Positions 10,836 to 23,504 of a stretch of 64,000 bases of DNA are shown here, piece after piece. Every line of letters begins with the position of its first letter. Position 1 is the first letter of the stretch. Source of the stretch: Siphonodentalium dalli (taxonomy: Eukaryota > Mollusca > Scaphopoda > Gadilida > Siphonodentaliidae); the NCBI GenBank assembly GCA_032622095.1, contig CP136065.1, forward strand, positions 51,891,949-51,955,948. Direction: 5' to 3'. The translations under genes were made by a program, and so were the position numbers. The notes beneath the pieces were generated by a model. That model worked only from the letters and a program-made list of their open reading frames with translations, was not told the origin of the DNA and ran no database searches.

Positions 10836-11259
10836 TGGCAAGATGGAGTTACTAGTGTTTTATGTAGGGAATGGTGTTGGACTGAATGTATATTAGGTGA
10901 GCTCTGCTATTTTACTGAACACGTACCAATTGCAGTTCACTCGGGACGCGTATCTTTATCTGCATGCTTGACTTTTGCAGGATGCTAGTATTGAGCACCC
11001 ATTTATGCAATCACGAGTGGAATTATAAAAAAAAATACTATTGACATTACATATAATAAATGGTGGTATCCGTGCATTTAAGAGCGGTAGATTATCTATG
11101 GGTTCGGGGCAGTGTATATACGTTTGGTACGCCATGGTGATAGAAACGTTTTGGTCATTTTGATCATTTCTGATCATGATGAAATTTCGAGCATGTGGCA
11201 TGGGAGTCTAAAAGTACACTCATGTAGAACACATAATGAGATAAAAACATAATGTACGC
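10836..11259. other. Between copia and hAT-like element; no gene
   Basis: Possibly the rest of the 3' LTR in part. No coding or RNA gene signal recognised. The last bases, including TGTACGC at 11253-11259, form the left target duplication of the next element. Confidence 0.35.
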
Positions 11260-12605
11260 CAGGGGGGGGGCGAATATTTTTTACGAGACGTGAGGTAGGG
11301 GGATGGGTGGGTACCCGAGGCCGGAAACAGTTTTTGACCACTTTTTTTTCATTGACATATTTTCAACTGTTTTAAACATATTTGTTTATATGTTGTGGCT
11401 TGTTGCAATATGAGAAGCACTAATACATTCAATATTGATATAATTACCCCCATAAGTTGATATAAAATGGAAAAATAGTGAATATTGTGGGGGTGGGTCC
11501 CAAAATTTTCATTGATTTATTTTGCGCGCAATTTTTTTTTATTGTGTCTGTTTCAGCCTGCTTGGCAGTTTTTATATTGAAAATTGTCTAGTTCACGGTG
11601 TAGTTCAATAAAAAAATACTTCAGATAGCTCTAGGGTAGGGTGAACTTAATGCAGCCTGACAATATCAGCTAACAACTCATGACAGGATATTACAATAAT
11701 TCTTATACTTCATGACAGTCTCTTTACTCATACAGTTAGCTGATGCATGAGTGTAATGTATGAAATAATGTATCAGAATAATGTCTAGTTAATAATATAT
11801 AGTAGACACAGGTAGACATATAATAATAAATCAAGAGTACAGCCGGTATACTGTAAACAGAAGACCAAATTGGAGTTATCTTCCCTACACCAACACAATG
11901 ACGTTACGCTTACTGTGACCTCGTCTCCACGGTCACGTCACTAAAGTGCACATCCGTGTATATGGATTTCGCACTAAATTGACCATCCGCGTTCAAACTC
12001 AAAGGGTTAAACATTATTTTAGGCCTGGCCAATCCTAAGTCGTAATGCGAGGTCGGGTCGGTGGTCATGCAGGCATACATAAAAGCTAATTCATACACTG
12101 GTTCATATGCACATTTTTCTTTTTGGTATTACTATAGGCTCTAGGCCTACTAGTTGATGCTGGTTGATGTCTGAAAAAAAGTTAAATTTAATTTTGTGTA
12201 ATTGTTTATTCTATTATTGGCCCTAGTTATTTTTTTTTGTCATTCCAGGGGATTCAACATATTTTTCATCTACTCACAAAGATGAATAGGCTGGGTTATA
12301 AATTTACCAATATAATCACATCATATTCTACCTTTGTTCGATTGCTTAGAGTTCAATTTTGCACATGTTTGTAACAGGAAGTCAGCTGAGGAAGTAATAT
12401 TTAATATGGTCTTTCAAAGAAGGGACCAATATAGAGTAGTTGGTCGTTACAGAGGGGACCAATATAAAGTTTTGGGGTTTTGGGGGGTGGGTGTCTAAAG
12501 TTTTATCAACAAAAATGCAAGAAAGGGTGGGTGGGTATAACAAAATGGCAATGTAAAAAAAACACCCCCACGTCTCGCAACTTTTTTACGCCCCCCCCCC
12601 CCCCG
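11260..12605. mobile_element. hAT-like non-autonomous element, copy 1
   Basis: A 1346-bp element whose left end CAGGGGGGGGGCG and right end CGCCCCC...CCCG are inverted repeats continuing into ACGAGACGTG / CACGTCTCG. The 7-bp duplication TGTACGC lies at 11253-11259 and 12606-12612 (an eighth base also matches on one alignment). CAGGG-type ends and 7-8-bp duplications are typical of hAT elements. A second copy lies at 37501-39179 in the same orientation. No transposase frame is present. Confidence 0.8.
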
Positions 12606-12613
12606 TGTACGCC

Positions 12614-13127
12614 GTTATAATGTTGCAGAAATATTCACATTTGTTCAAATCGTCATCAACAGAAGGAATATTAAAATATATATAGTTTTGTTCATATGCC
12701 AAACATAATCAGCGCGTAAATAGTATATTGTCGTTAAGACGTACAATGGTGTACGTAAACAAGAGCCTGCTCGTGTCACAACAGTTTTGCTTCTGTTTGC
12801 ATAACACAGCGCAATTCTAATGGTTAATCACACACTTGTGATATAAACGCTCTTTATTATTTCCGTATCAGGAAAACAGTAACAAATAACGCTCTTTATG
12901 TTTACCATATCCGAATCTAAACAAAACCAGGTTCTGTCACGTTTTTTTGTTTATTTTGTTTACATAACAAAGGAAAAACATTTGACAATAACATACTGGT
13001 TATGTCATATTTCTGATTGGTATAAGAACAAGGTCTGTCTATATTTTACTATTCTTTCTGTTTATGGCGGTTTTTGACGGAGGTGAATATTTTAACAGCA
13101 TACCCACCACCAACACCGTCCGTATCT
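12614..13127 (+). mobile_element. Family A MITE, copy A3 (5' end disturbed)
   Basis: It contains GTTGCAGAAATATTCAC, the doubled AACGCTCTTTAT motif near 12850 and 12890, and the right end CACCAACACCGTCCGTATC before TTAA at 13128-13131. The expected left TIR is diverged and abuts the hAT-like element, which probably inserted into or beside it. Confidence 0.75.
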
Positions 13128-13405
13128 TTAAAAGGCCATCCGAACACCAGTGAAGTTTGGCATGATAGTTAACGCTTTCTTTACTAATAACGACTAGTTC
13201 CCTGAGAAAAGTATGTACCAAGTCACTTCGTGCTATTTTCCATTCATTCCTGTCATATATAGGATATCGCACCAATAAGATTTTAGCTTACTGTTACATC
13301 CTATTCCCATTCATGATTACTATATACTGGATGTAAATAATTGTTAATATTTGATTGAGATTAAATAGGTTTAAACTAAGTTCCCTGACGAAATTTTAAA
13401 ATAAA

Positions 13406-13436
13406 AAGTTCAACATACGAGTCATATGTTGAACTT
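13406..13436. repeat. Short perfect hairpin
   Basis: AAGTTCAACAT and ATGTTGAACTT are exact complements around nine bases. There is no T-run after it and no adjacent gene, so no terminator role is proposed. Confidence 0.7.
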
Positions 13437-14502
13437 ATCATGTCATCTGAGCATTGCCTACCAATAATAGGAATATTTCTTCAATTGTATCATCTGTAAC
13501 CAGCATATTCGGGCAGTTCAACATCCCTCTAGAGTAATAATATATTATTACTTTCATAACATAATGGGAGAATATATTTAGTGAAGAAATGTTAACATGA
13601 AATAGCGGGGGTCCCTGTGGATTTCCGTTATAGATGAGACAGCACATATAAACAAACAAGAAGAACAGAGACAATCTCTGTCCGTACACGAAAACATGTA
13701 ATGGATCCGTGGCCGCAACTAAAATTTGGAAACGGAAACGAACAGACACTATCGCTATAATACGGCAAATATAATTCACAAATTACGTTTCCAGCCTAAT
13801 GTGTGGACACAAACGATTGAAATTCGCCATGGTATAGGTTTTAATATTCGTGCTCCACATTATACATGTAGTGGTGTATTATATGAATTTCAAAGCCATG
13901 CCCGTTTAACATATTTCTTGAGATGCAGTATAGAAATTAAGGCAATGGATCACCGCCGGTGCGTTCATGTATTCCACGCCACCTGTCGGATGTCAAATTG
14001 CAACCGTTAAGCGGATTGAAGACAATTTAACAAGCATCAACCCTCGTTAAGATTTATTTTGTCTTTGATATCGCGTCCTGGTTAGCTTCCATACGGAGCC
14101 TGTTGTTACCAGGCATTTCCTATTACCAAGATGTCGATTGCTCGTTAGTGTCATTGTTCGCGAAAATTAAAGCTCTCGGAATCTTGCCACTTTCTAGTTT
14201 TTTGAAACCGTATCGACCAAACCTGGCCTTGAACTTAACCCTTTGATTATTGCTATAGTTACTTGTTTCCCATTGATTCAATTATAGAAATGGTTCTCTG
14301 ATATATAAAGTTAACAATATGCTTGATGAAGACATTGTTGCATAAAAGTGCTTCCATGGTATGATATGCTTCTCGCCTTTATTCTGTTTATATTATAGCT
14401 CATGTGACATCTGATTGGCTGCATACTGCTATACTAGTATGCAGTATTATATACCTCGTGACTTTCTCGCGTTCTGATAGGTTGCATACTGTTTTACGAT
14501 AG
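13437..14502. other. Intergenic stretch without recognised gene
   Basis: Only small random-looking open frames are present (for example 13726-14010, 94 codons, no recognisable domain). A small palindrome around 14425-14450 (GCATACTG...CAGTATGC type) is the only structure noted. Confidence 0.4.
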
Positions 14503-15195
14503 TACCCCAGTAGGATTCCTAATCGCTTACTATTCTTTTTCTATTTATAGTAACAGACTCATTTCGCGCAATCGGATTAACGCCCGAAGACAAGGCCAAT
14601 CTGAAAGTGTACCTTCACATACTTGTTGCAATATCGGTATAGACGTTATTATACTTATTGGTGCTTAATAGTGATCTTACAAATGTCCGATAATAGCGGT
14701 CCAATATATTTAATAGTTTGTCCGTTTATTTGGCAAGCGGACAGTCCTAATGTGTTAATGCCAGTGAACATCATTTATAACTTCCTTTTCCGTTTTCATC
14801 GAAGATGGAAATTTAACTTCTGAAATATCGCCATAATGTCTTTGCTAATGACGTATTTATAGAAATAAATATATGAACAGCGAAGAGACTATGTTAATTG
14901 TAACTAATAACATATTTATGTGTATGTGCCATTGTCAAAGGATTCCGTAAATTGTAAAATCTGAGACCGATTTCCAAAATTCACGGTAAATAAAAATGAG
15001 ACAAAATCAGAGAGAGATATCAGAAATTGTATGAGATTGACACCAATGTTCGATATAATATATATTAAATAATGCATGTCTTTTTGTTGAATATGCCAAA
15101 ATAGGGGTTATCGAAGATGAATAGTACACTCGCGGACTATTCCTCCGCTCGAACCACTATTTTGGCATAGTCAACTCCAAGCCATGCATTATATA
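14503..15195. repeat. Repeat unit J, copy J1, with terminal hairpin
   Basis: Words ACAGACTCATTTCGC, TTGTTGCAATATCGG, TTGGCAAGCGG, TCAGTCCTAAT-like and ATAGAAATAAATA recur in order in J2 (15205-17860). The unit ends in a hairpin (about 15071-15190): ATGCCAAAATAG pairs with CTATTTTGGCAT, and AATGCATG pairs with CATGCATT. A nested small stem, GAATAGT / ACTATTC, lies in the loop. The same hairpin, diverged, ends J2 at about 17745-17860. Confidence 0.7.
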
Positions 15196-15469
15196 TATAT
15201 AATAGTATCCTAGTATGATTCATAGTCACCAACTAGTATTTGTCTATGTACTGTATGGTGACAGACTCATTTCGCCGTTCTGAAACTACTCATTGTACGT
15301 TGCTTGTTGCAATATCGGCAAATCATAAGACGTATTGATTAATTTTAATGATCTTAAAAGTGACCGACCATAACAAAATGTTTTAATGAACGCAATCGTG
15401 AGTTAACACGCGTTAGAGTTGACTAACATATTTACACTCTTTACATATAATGATGCTGTAGGATCACTA

Positions 15470-15728
15470 GCGTACATATCATCGTCGTTATCGTCATCAT
15501 CGTCGTCATCATTATCATCCATTATCTTCCTCAACATCACCATAATCATCATCTTCATCAGCATAATCATCATCAGCGTGGTCATCATCATCATCGTTAA
15601 CATCATCGTCAACATTATCATCGTCGTCTCGCCACTACCATCACCATCATTAATCATCAGCATGATTATCGTCATCATCATCAACATCGTCATCTCACCA
15701 TCATCAGCCGTAGCATCATCACCATCAT
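15470..15728. repeat. TCA/TCG trinucleotide microsatellite
   Basis: About 260 bp of interrupted ATC/GTC triplets. Both strands stay open as low-complexity frames (Ser/Ile on plus, Asp/Met on minus); these are consequences of the repeat and not genes. Confidence 0.9.
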
Positions 15729-16006
15729 AGTGTGTCCCTTTAGTTTGGCAAGCGGTCAGTCCTAATTGGAAGGGGTTACCGGTATAACATCCTCTTCCGT
15801 TTTCATCGAATATAGAACATAGCTTCTCATATATTGCAGAAATGTCAATGTTAACGACAGATTTATAGAAATAAATACACTAAACACGAAGATATGGGCC
15901 CGATTCGTCATCTCAGGTTTAAACCTGGTTTACGTAAACCTCTAGGTTTAAACCGCCGTGAGTCAGCAAAATCCGTGGTTTAAACCCGCGATCGCAGGTC
16001 TAAGTG

Positions 16007-16345
16007 ACGCATTCGTCATCTCTGGTTTAAACCTGGTCCAGCCAGACCAATGGTTTAGCAGTAGTGACTCTGTGTCGTCGAGATAATTAATCGTACTTGC
16101 CTAATGCGGACCGCCTCGTTTTATTGATTGTGAAAATCAATAATTACGACAGCGACCATATTTTGATTGGAAATTTATAAGCGAGAAGCACTCACACCTA
16201 TAAAGCGTGTGGGGGGTAAGTTTTTGTCAATTTCGATATATTGTTTGCGTTTTATAAGCTTAAACCGACAACTAAACCATCTAATTCGGTGGTCCAGCTA
16301 AACCAGCTTTACGGAGGCTAAACCTGAGATGACGAATCCGTCTTT
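16007..16345. repeat. Nested pair of K-type termini
   Basis: GCATTCGTCATCTCTGGTTT at about 16012 and CTAAACCTGAGATGACGAAT at about 16320 are inverted copies of the K end, enclosing about 340 bp. K therefore either carries a smaller relative inside it or has duplicated its subterminal region. Confidence 0.6.
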
Positions 16346-16638
16346 TCTTCATCGCGGTTTAGAATTGCCAAACAATCAATCAAAGGGTGGAGCTGTAAAT
16401 TATCTCGAGTGAGGCGTGTCTAAGTGGCGGCTGCCGACTGGTGTTATCATGTCACAGTTGATTCATTCGCATGCGAGCTTTGCTCAGATATGGACATGTT
16501 CCTTCAATATGATTTTTACAACGTTCTAATTTTGACACCAAAACGATGATACTGCATGACCAGATATGCTATACACATAGTTTGCCATCCTAAACTTATA
16601 TTGCTATATGAGTTAACTTTGATAACTTATATTGATGT

Positions 16639-16720
16639 AGATCATGCCACAAAGCTCTACTCTGGCTCCGCCCATAAATTCTACCAGTTCAAGATCTGAG
16701 AACTTTTTTATTTTCTGCAT
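16639..16720. repeat. Fragment of element D (D4)
   Basis: TAGATCATGCCACAAAGCTC, then CTACTCTGGCT, CGCCC and ACCAGTTC, follow the first ~70 bases of the D termini at 47510 and 57058. Similarity then fades, and no partner arm is seen nearby. Confidence 0.5.
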
Positions 16721-17984
16721 GACGGAAAATTTATTACATTGAAAAAAAAACAACGCATGTAATATATTTCTTTATTAAAAGCTGTGCCTCTGTATGGTTG
16801 TCCACTTCAAACAGTTCAGATGCCGCTTGTGGTGTGCACTAGTAAGCATATAGCTTCTACTTGACTGACATCTTGGTCCAGGATTGACTCGATTATGGAG
16901 CCTTTATTCAGCGTCAGAGGGGACTGCGGCCCCTTCGTGCGACAGGAGCCTGCGTCACATTTGCGGACATTTTGATCATTTGAACATTTTAACTTAAATT
17001 TTTTTTTATTAAATTTAAAACAAACTAATATTAATATAAATTTTAAATATTGTTTCTTGTTAGATACAACTCCTTACTCAATTTAACAACACAATTTTTT
17101 CATTTAAAAAAAAATATCAATTTTTCTAATTTTTAAATCAGTTTTAAGAACAGTTGCGAACAGACAAACGGACATATAGATATACACTCCTATACCCTTT
17201 AATATATACATGTAAATACGACAAATTTTGTCTTTGCGGGTAAAGCATCTTGCAGAAAATCTATCACAAACAAAGTGATAAACAGCGCGTGACACCCGTG
17301 TGGAGTGACATGCCCTTTGTCAGATTAATTTAAACCCACAAAGAGATCGGATTAATAGTCCATGAGCGATATTTAATGAATAAATCCAATGAGCGTGCGC
17401 GATAATTTATGACATGTCAATAACCATTATATCGGCTTGTCTTTTGGTCCGATAGGTAAGAGGGTAGTTTGACTGTGTGCTCATATCACCAAATTGAGTT
17501 GTCAATTAGTTGGAAACTGAACGAAAAAAACGCCCCCTTAGACCTGGTTTGGCTGGACCGCCAATGTAGGTTTAAACCAAGTTTAAACTCGGAGGTTTCA
17601 ACCTGAGATGACGAATCCGGCCATGATGTTAGTTTAAATTGCAAAATCTTAGACCGATTTAAAAAATTGGAGGCAAATAAAAATGTTACAAAATCAGTCA
17701 CAGAACTATTGTGAAAATTTACACCACGCAGTGTTAGATATAATATAATAAATAATGTAAGTTTTGTCTATACCAAAATAGTGGTCTTCGGTGAGGAATA
17801 GTCCACTCGCCTGAACTCTCGGACCACTATTTTGTCATAGTCAATTCGAAGCCACGGGCGGCGTTGGCGGTGGGTATGCTGTTAAAATATTCGCCTCCGT
17901 CAAAAACCGCCATAAACAGAAATAATAGTAAAATATAGACAGACCTTGTTCTTATACCAATCAGAAATATGGCATAAACAGTAT

Positions 17985-20900
17985 TACTCTAGTAGCTGAG
18001 GGCGTTTTGTATGCACTTTTATGTACAGAGCAAAACTCTTCACGAATCCACTAATTGAAGGTACACGAACAATATTTGGTTGGTGACACATTTCCCATTG
18101 AGGGCGAAATGGGTCAAATGGCCACGCCCCTTTTTGCGCGAAGTACTACCACCCGCCGTGACTATATCTCCAGAACCGTTGGACATAGGGGGTCGTGTGA
18201 CCACTCAAAATGTGCAGAATGGCCACATTATGGGGGGTCAGTAATACATTTTCATATCCAAAAGTCAATGGTTTTTAAGATAATTGCCAAAAACCAAAAC
18301 AAATCCATTTTTAAGGGCCCAATTTTGGGGTTCAGCACTTTTATCTCAAAGCTGAGCCCCCAATTCAAATTTTATTGATCTATATCCATCGGTGCCACAT
18401 ATAGGTATAATTTCTGTACCATTATTGGATGAGATTGACCTCCAAGGAGCTCTTGACCCTGAAAATAAGGTTTTTGGATGGAATATATTGGTCGTAGAAT
18501 GAAAAACAGACATTTTCCCAATAACAAAGATGTTGAGGAAATCATCAATTATACGGTATTTGATCAGTAACCTAAAACTCCTACAAAAAGGTTACCTGGT
18601 GATATGATTTGAATGTAGTTCATCTTTTGTTATCTAGATTTCATGGCCTTTGATGTGAGATGGCTGCCAAAATGGTTATAAATGGAATGACATATATCAC
18701 ATTAGCAATATACTTGTAAATGAGTTCAATGTGTTATTTTCTTTAAACTTATGGGAGAACAGGGTGTTTTTATGGTATTCTAATGTTGAATTGAATTATA
18801 CTCAGCCCACAAGTAGGTTTAGTAAATGTTGAGTTACTACAATTTGATCAATCAGTATGATTCAGTAGTCGAGCAGGTTGTGTCTTTATCAGTCCCACAT
18901 CAATTTTGATTGGCTGCATCACCATTTTGTATAAAGGTTCTACAATTTCCCTAACATGTACATTATTCTAGAACAAATAATGGCTAGCCTGGAGTGAGTT
19001 AGAAGAAAAATACAAGCATCAGTTGATATGCAGATATAAATACATACAAATCTACATTCTGCATGTAGCCATGCTATGCAATCCTCCCTCATGTTTCAAC
19101 TTATCAAGGAAAAATGATCACATTACCAATGTCTATGATAGTCAGATGTTTTTGTAGATTTGTGGATGTTGTAGATTTGTGGATGTTGTAATGCAATATA
19201 GATCTCCATTATAGTTGCACAAATTTATTTTTCATTTCGTCCCTTTAAATTGACTTTTATTTTTTATGTATGTATATGTGCCACTCCAAAAATGTCAGTA
19301 AAAGTACTGTAAACCATTTGGTTTGATGTTATAGGCACAGGAGATATATATATACTTTACATGTCAAATATTGTGAACCCTGCAGGTACGTTTATGTGTG
19401 TCAGTCGCCTTATGTGTGTGATGTACATGCAGTAACTACATGTATATTCTAGTGAAATTAATGGTCTGCACTCTGCAGTATTTCAAAAACATGCTATGGC
19501 CATGCCTACATATACATATGTACACTGATTCAAACACAATGATTGTCAGGTTATAATCTATGTTTGAGGAAAGTTACTATGTATTTTTCATTTGTGTTTC
19601 ATTTGTCAATATTAATGGGTCCCAGGTCTCCAGATGTTACTAGTGCAGAGCCCATTTAATTTTCATGAAACTGGTGGACTTCATGTCTATACTCCTAAAT
19701 AAACATGACTCTGAGTCTTATCAGACCAAGACGGTATTGTGTAGGTTTTACTAGAATTATATTTAGAAAAGACTCAACCATTATTTTTCCACTGCCCTTA
19801 TCACAATATATTCATTTGGCAGTATTCATCCCAAGTTTAGTGGTGATGCTAATACATTTGGTATGATATTCAGGTAGAGCAAAGCGATCTGAACGAATCG
19901 AGGATAAGCCACAATGTGTAGAAAACATTAAAAAACATATATTTTAATATATTTTAATAATGGGTGCTGGTTTTTACAAACTGGCCATAATTGAGATGAC
20001 TATTCCTGTTGTTTACCAAACATCAGCGTACACAATAAAATTTTGAAGTATATATGTTCTTGAATGTTGCACACAGACACTGACTTTTGCACAAATTGCT
20101 CGGGTTAGCCAAACAATGCAAAAATAACCAACTTTAGGTAAAATGATGGTACTTGACAGAATAGCTTTGACCTACAAACATATCAATCCAGCAGTACCCA
20201 TCAGCATAATATAAAATTAGCAGGACCACTTAACCTGAGGTGGTATTGAAAATGAAAATATCTTTAAAATGGTAAGTTATGAGGGCTATTAGCTATTATG
20301 AAGAATTATGTTAGTGAAATTATAGACCCTCATCTTCTCCAACCTGCAAGTGATGCAACTATCATGGCCAATCAAAACTAATGTGGGACTGACAAAGCCT
20401 CATTCTACTATTGATTGAATAGTGATCATTCCATCATTTCCTAAAACTTTTTGTGAGATGAGGTGTCCTTTTGTAAGAATTGATTACTTCTGAAATATAT
20501 ACTGGTATATATGGTCATCTCCCATCTGATTACAACATGTTTTTACTATGCCCAGGTGCAATACCCATTTTAGGATCGCAACATGTGGCTGCGGCATGAA
20601 GCAAACAGCAGGTCATTCCATTTAGTAAAAGTGTTTAGCATGTTTCATATCTTGGTCACTTACTAGTAAATCAGATCAGCTGTTAAATGTTGATAAAAAA
20701 AATTGAAAACCTGTTTTGTTCAATCTGTACATTTCTGTTGATTAGAGCACAATTGTTACCTAATTTTTGGTAAAGCACACCAGTTTCCAAGGCATGTTCA
20801 GTCATGAAGAGCTCACGTTGTGTGTCGGGATCAACACATCCTCAGCAGCAATTTCCAGCTAATCCCATTGTGTGTGGTCAATTGTGCTCTTAAGTCGATC

Positions 20901-21559
20901 AGAGAATTCGGATAGTTCTTTAAAAAGTGTCATACATATGCTGTGGCCTTGGTGGTATTGTATACTTGTGGTGCGTAACATGCTGAAATCGGTTTTTGGC
21001 AATTGTCTTAAACACCATTGACTTTTGGATATGAAAATGTATTACTGACCCCCCATAATGTGGATTTTCAGGGTCAAGAGCTCCTTGGAGGTCAACCCCA
21101 TCCGATAATGGTACAGAAATTATACCTATATGTGGCACCGATGGATATAGATCAATAAAATTTGAATTGGGGGCTCAGCTTTGAGATAAAAGTGCTGAAC
21201 CCCAAAATTGGGCCCTTAAAATGGATTTTTTTTGGTTTTTGGAAATTATCTTAAAAACCATTGACTTTTGGATATGAAAATGTATTACTGACCCCCCCCC
21301 CCCCCCCCCCCCATAATGTGGCCATTCCGCACATTTTGAGTGGTCACACGACCCCCTTTGGCCAACGGTTCTGGAGATATAGTCACGGCGGGTGGTAGTA
21401 CTTCGCGCAAAAAGGGGCGTGGCCATTTGACCCATTTCGCCCTCAATGGGAAATGTGTCACCAACCAAATATTGTTCGTGTACCTTCAATTAGTGGATTC
21501 GTGAAGAGTTTTGCTCTGGACATAAAAGTGCATACAAAACGCCCTCAGCTACTAGAGTA
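17985..21559. mobile_element. 3.6-kb non-autonomous element, long TIRs, TAT duplication
   Basis: The ends are TACTCTAGTAGCTGAGGGCG and its exact complement. TAT lies on both sides (17982-17984 and 21560-21562), and the target is the TAT of a family A MITE. TIRs of about 485 bp (17985-18467 and 21074-21559) are closely matched; the right TIR is enlarged by a C-run (about 21293-21312) and followed inward by a second partial copy of its GACTTTTGGATATGAAAATG segment. Diverged inverted similarity continues deeper (for example CAGTCCCACAT at 18892 and ATGTGGGACTG at 20381). No transposase frame. Superfamily unclear: 3-bp target, long TIR. Confidence 0.85.
21290..21312. repeat. Poly-C run in the right TIR
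   Basis: About twenty consecutive C bases interrupt the right TIR where the left TIR has only GGGGGG. Length in such runs is prone to assembly error. Confidence 0.8.
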
Positions 21560-21893
21560 TATGTTATTGTCAAATGTTTTTCCTTTGTTATGTAAACAAA
21601 AGCAAAAAAATAAATAAAGAGCGTTTATATCATTTGTGTGTGATTAACCAACAGAATTGCGCTGTGTTATGTAATCAGAAGCAAAACTTATGTAACACGA
21701 GCAGGCCATTGTTTACGTACACCGTCGTACGTCTTGACGACAATATACTATTAACGCGCTGATTATGTTTGGCATATGAACAAAACTATATATATATTTT
21801 AAAGCTAAAATATGAGGGATGAAGGGGGTGACCACTCGGTCCTTCCGATCATTCCGGGGTCAGCCTCCCCAATTACAACTTCGCGCGGTAAAC

Positions 21894-21950
21894 ATGGCTA
21901 CACTAGTGTTGTCAAGTCGGATCGGGCTTTTCAAGAACAAAGATCTTCCG
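21894..21950 (+). CDS. Candidate first exon, 19 codons
   Basis: ATG in a good context (AAACATGG) after a locally GC-rich stretch opens a frame MATLVLSSRIGLFKNKDLP, then GTTAGC, which could act as a weak splice donor; read through, the frame stops four codons later at TAG. The hydrophobic, basic, Ser-rich start would suit a mitochondrial presequence. About 340 bp on, 22292-22393 (+) has a second small frame (MDNLGSRDKDGDDEGVFSRV...), and an AAATAAA signal lies near 23001. I cannot connect these into one gene or name a family. Chance is a real alternative. Confidence 0.2.
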
Positions 21951-23504
21951 GTTAGCAAGGAATAGTACTGTGTATTTTCCACCAAGTGTGCCTTTCGTAT
22001 ACCAATTATCTACTGTATGCCGCAACACTGCCCTGCATATTTCGGTCGACTAATTTCATTATAGCTTGAATCGGCTCAAACGGATATTGAACGAAAATGA
22101 GTATGGTACTATAGGGTCAAACGATATATGTTAGGGTCATCGATCACCCTCGGACAAAATCATTCTCAATCGGAACTACTGGTAAATAATTAATAGCGTA
22201 GGTATTGTTTTGACTCAAGGATATGTTCTGTGGTGGTATTGTCTCTGGTCTGATAATTAGACTCACTGGACTGTGTACTTTATCTAACAAAATGGACAAC
22301 CTTGGTAGCCGCGACAAGGACGGAGATGATGAGGGCGTGTTCTCCCGAGTATTTCAGACCATAGCACAACTGCTTTGTCTCCAATATAATTAAGGTAATT
22401 ATAAAATTCATCGATCAGGCAGCATTGATAAAAGCCTTGGTCTTGAAAAAAAGGTCGTTGACATTGAACCTTTAATTTCCCAATAATGATTTGTTGTAAT
22501 CTTGTGGCACAATTAAAGTGGCGCTGAGGTGGCCAGTGTTTCCTCTCACATAAATCAGTTTCTTACCGATGGAAATTTAAACGACTTGATTCCACTGAAC
22601 TGCATTCATCATTAAAGGGGTACCATCTCATGTTATACTCAATGGAATATATGTAACAAATGAATGAATTTGAGCCATTGATTAGTGCAATATACACGCA
22701 TGTGCTTTATGAATGATGCAAACATGGTAATTATAATGAAAATGAATAAATGGCTGGAGTCATAAATTAACTTCCATTATAATTACCATGTTGTTTGCAT
22801 CGTTCATAGATCAAATGGGTGAATTTTGCACTATTCCATGCCCTTTATTTCAATCATGTGTTGTATATTTTCTGGTCGGATTTAGTGTATAGTATCCCTC
22901 TAACTAGACATTGTTTTATGAACTATAGGCAGTGTTGAGATTCAAGGGAAGATAACTCGTGTATACCTCAGAATTAGGTGACATGTTTTGAGCAGAAATA
23001 AATATTTGTAAATACTAAATTAAATCGAACTGTTGTTGCATCCTTAATTCTTTACGACATTCACATAAAACAAAGCTACTATTGTGATCTAGTGCCTAAC
23101 TGATTTATTAGTTCATATTTATAGATTCATTTTAGTAGCGAACACAGGGAAATTCGGATTTTACTTTTGAAAACCGGGAAGTGGGATATTCGTCGAATTT
23201 GTTTTGAAAAATGGCAACAGACATTGCCGCGCAATTAACCAAAAGTTGAAATACTCTTCATATAACACATTAGAATGTTGACCTTCTCTCATCGGATAGC
23301 TAAAAGTCATCAACGCGTTTAAATATACAAGATATTAAAGGTATATTCGGGATTCCAAACCTCCAGTCACAACGACTACTTACAAAATCTAATTAGCATC
23401 GGCCTTGTTCTTATTATGCTAAATGTGGCATATCGATTAGACTTATTGATATAAAAAGTGACTGTGTTACAGAATAACAACACAACATAATGCATACATG
23501 ATTA
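21951..23504. other. Mostly unannotated; hairpin at 22711-22805
   Basis: GATGCAAACATGGTAATTAT (22714) pairs with ATAATTACCATG-TTGTTTGCATC ending 22801, with weaker inverted similarity on either side, so it is probably a small foldback of about 180 bp. Otherwise there is no assignable gene, apart from the small frame noted at 22292. Confidence 0.45.

Larger units (their letters stand above)
15897..17622. mobile_element. GGCC-ended element K, inserted in J2
   Basis: The ends are GGCCCGATTCGTCATCTC and GAGATGACGAATCCGGCC, followed inward by GGTTTAAACC palindromes. ATG flanks both sides (15894-15896 and 17623-17625). Such GGCC-rich termini with 3-bp duplications resemble PIF/Harbinger-type elements, although ATG is not the usual TWA target. 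No transposase found. The interior includes a second, nested pair of the same termini and a fragment of element D. Confidence 0.65.
15205..17860. repeat. Repeat unit J, copy J2, split by K
   Basis: The left part is 15205-15896 and the right part 17623-17860. J2 resumes after K with GTTAGTTTAAATTGCAAAATC, matching J1 near 14945. The join confirms that K is an insertion. J2 also contains the TCA/TCG microsatellite at 15470-15728, which J1 lacks. Confidence 0.65.
17852..21800 (-). mobile_element. Family A MITE A4, split by a 3.6-kb insertion
   Basis: The left part, from ACGGGCGGCGTTGGCGG to ATAAACAGTAT (17984), and the right part, from 21560 (TATGTTATTGTCAAATG) to about 21800, join perfectly when compared with the uninterrupted copies at 45850-46302 and 57962-58465. 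The doubled AAAGAGCGTT module is reduced to one copy here (21616). The far end is truncated before the terminal TTAA. Confidence 0.8.

Noticed and set aside
13406-13436. Hairpin as a transcription terminator
   Set aside because: No upstream gene and no T-run; intrinsic terminators are not expected in this nuclear DNA.
15403-15730. Overlapping open frames on both strands (about 100 codons each)
   Set aside because: They are the translation of a TCA/TCG microsatellite; composition is only Ser/Ile or Asp/Met.
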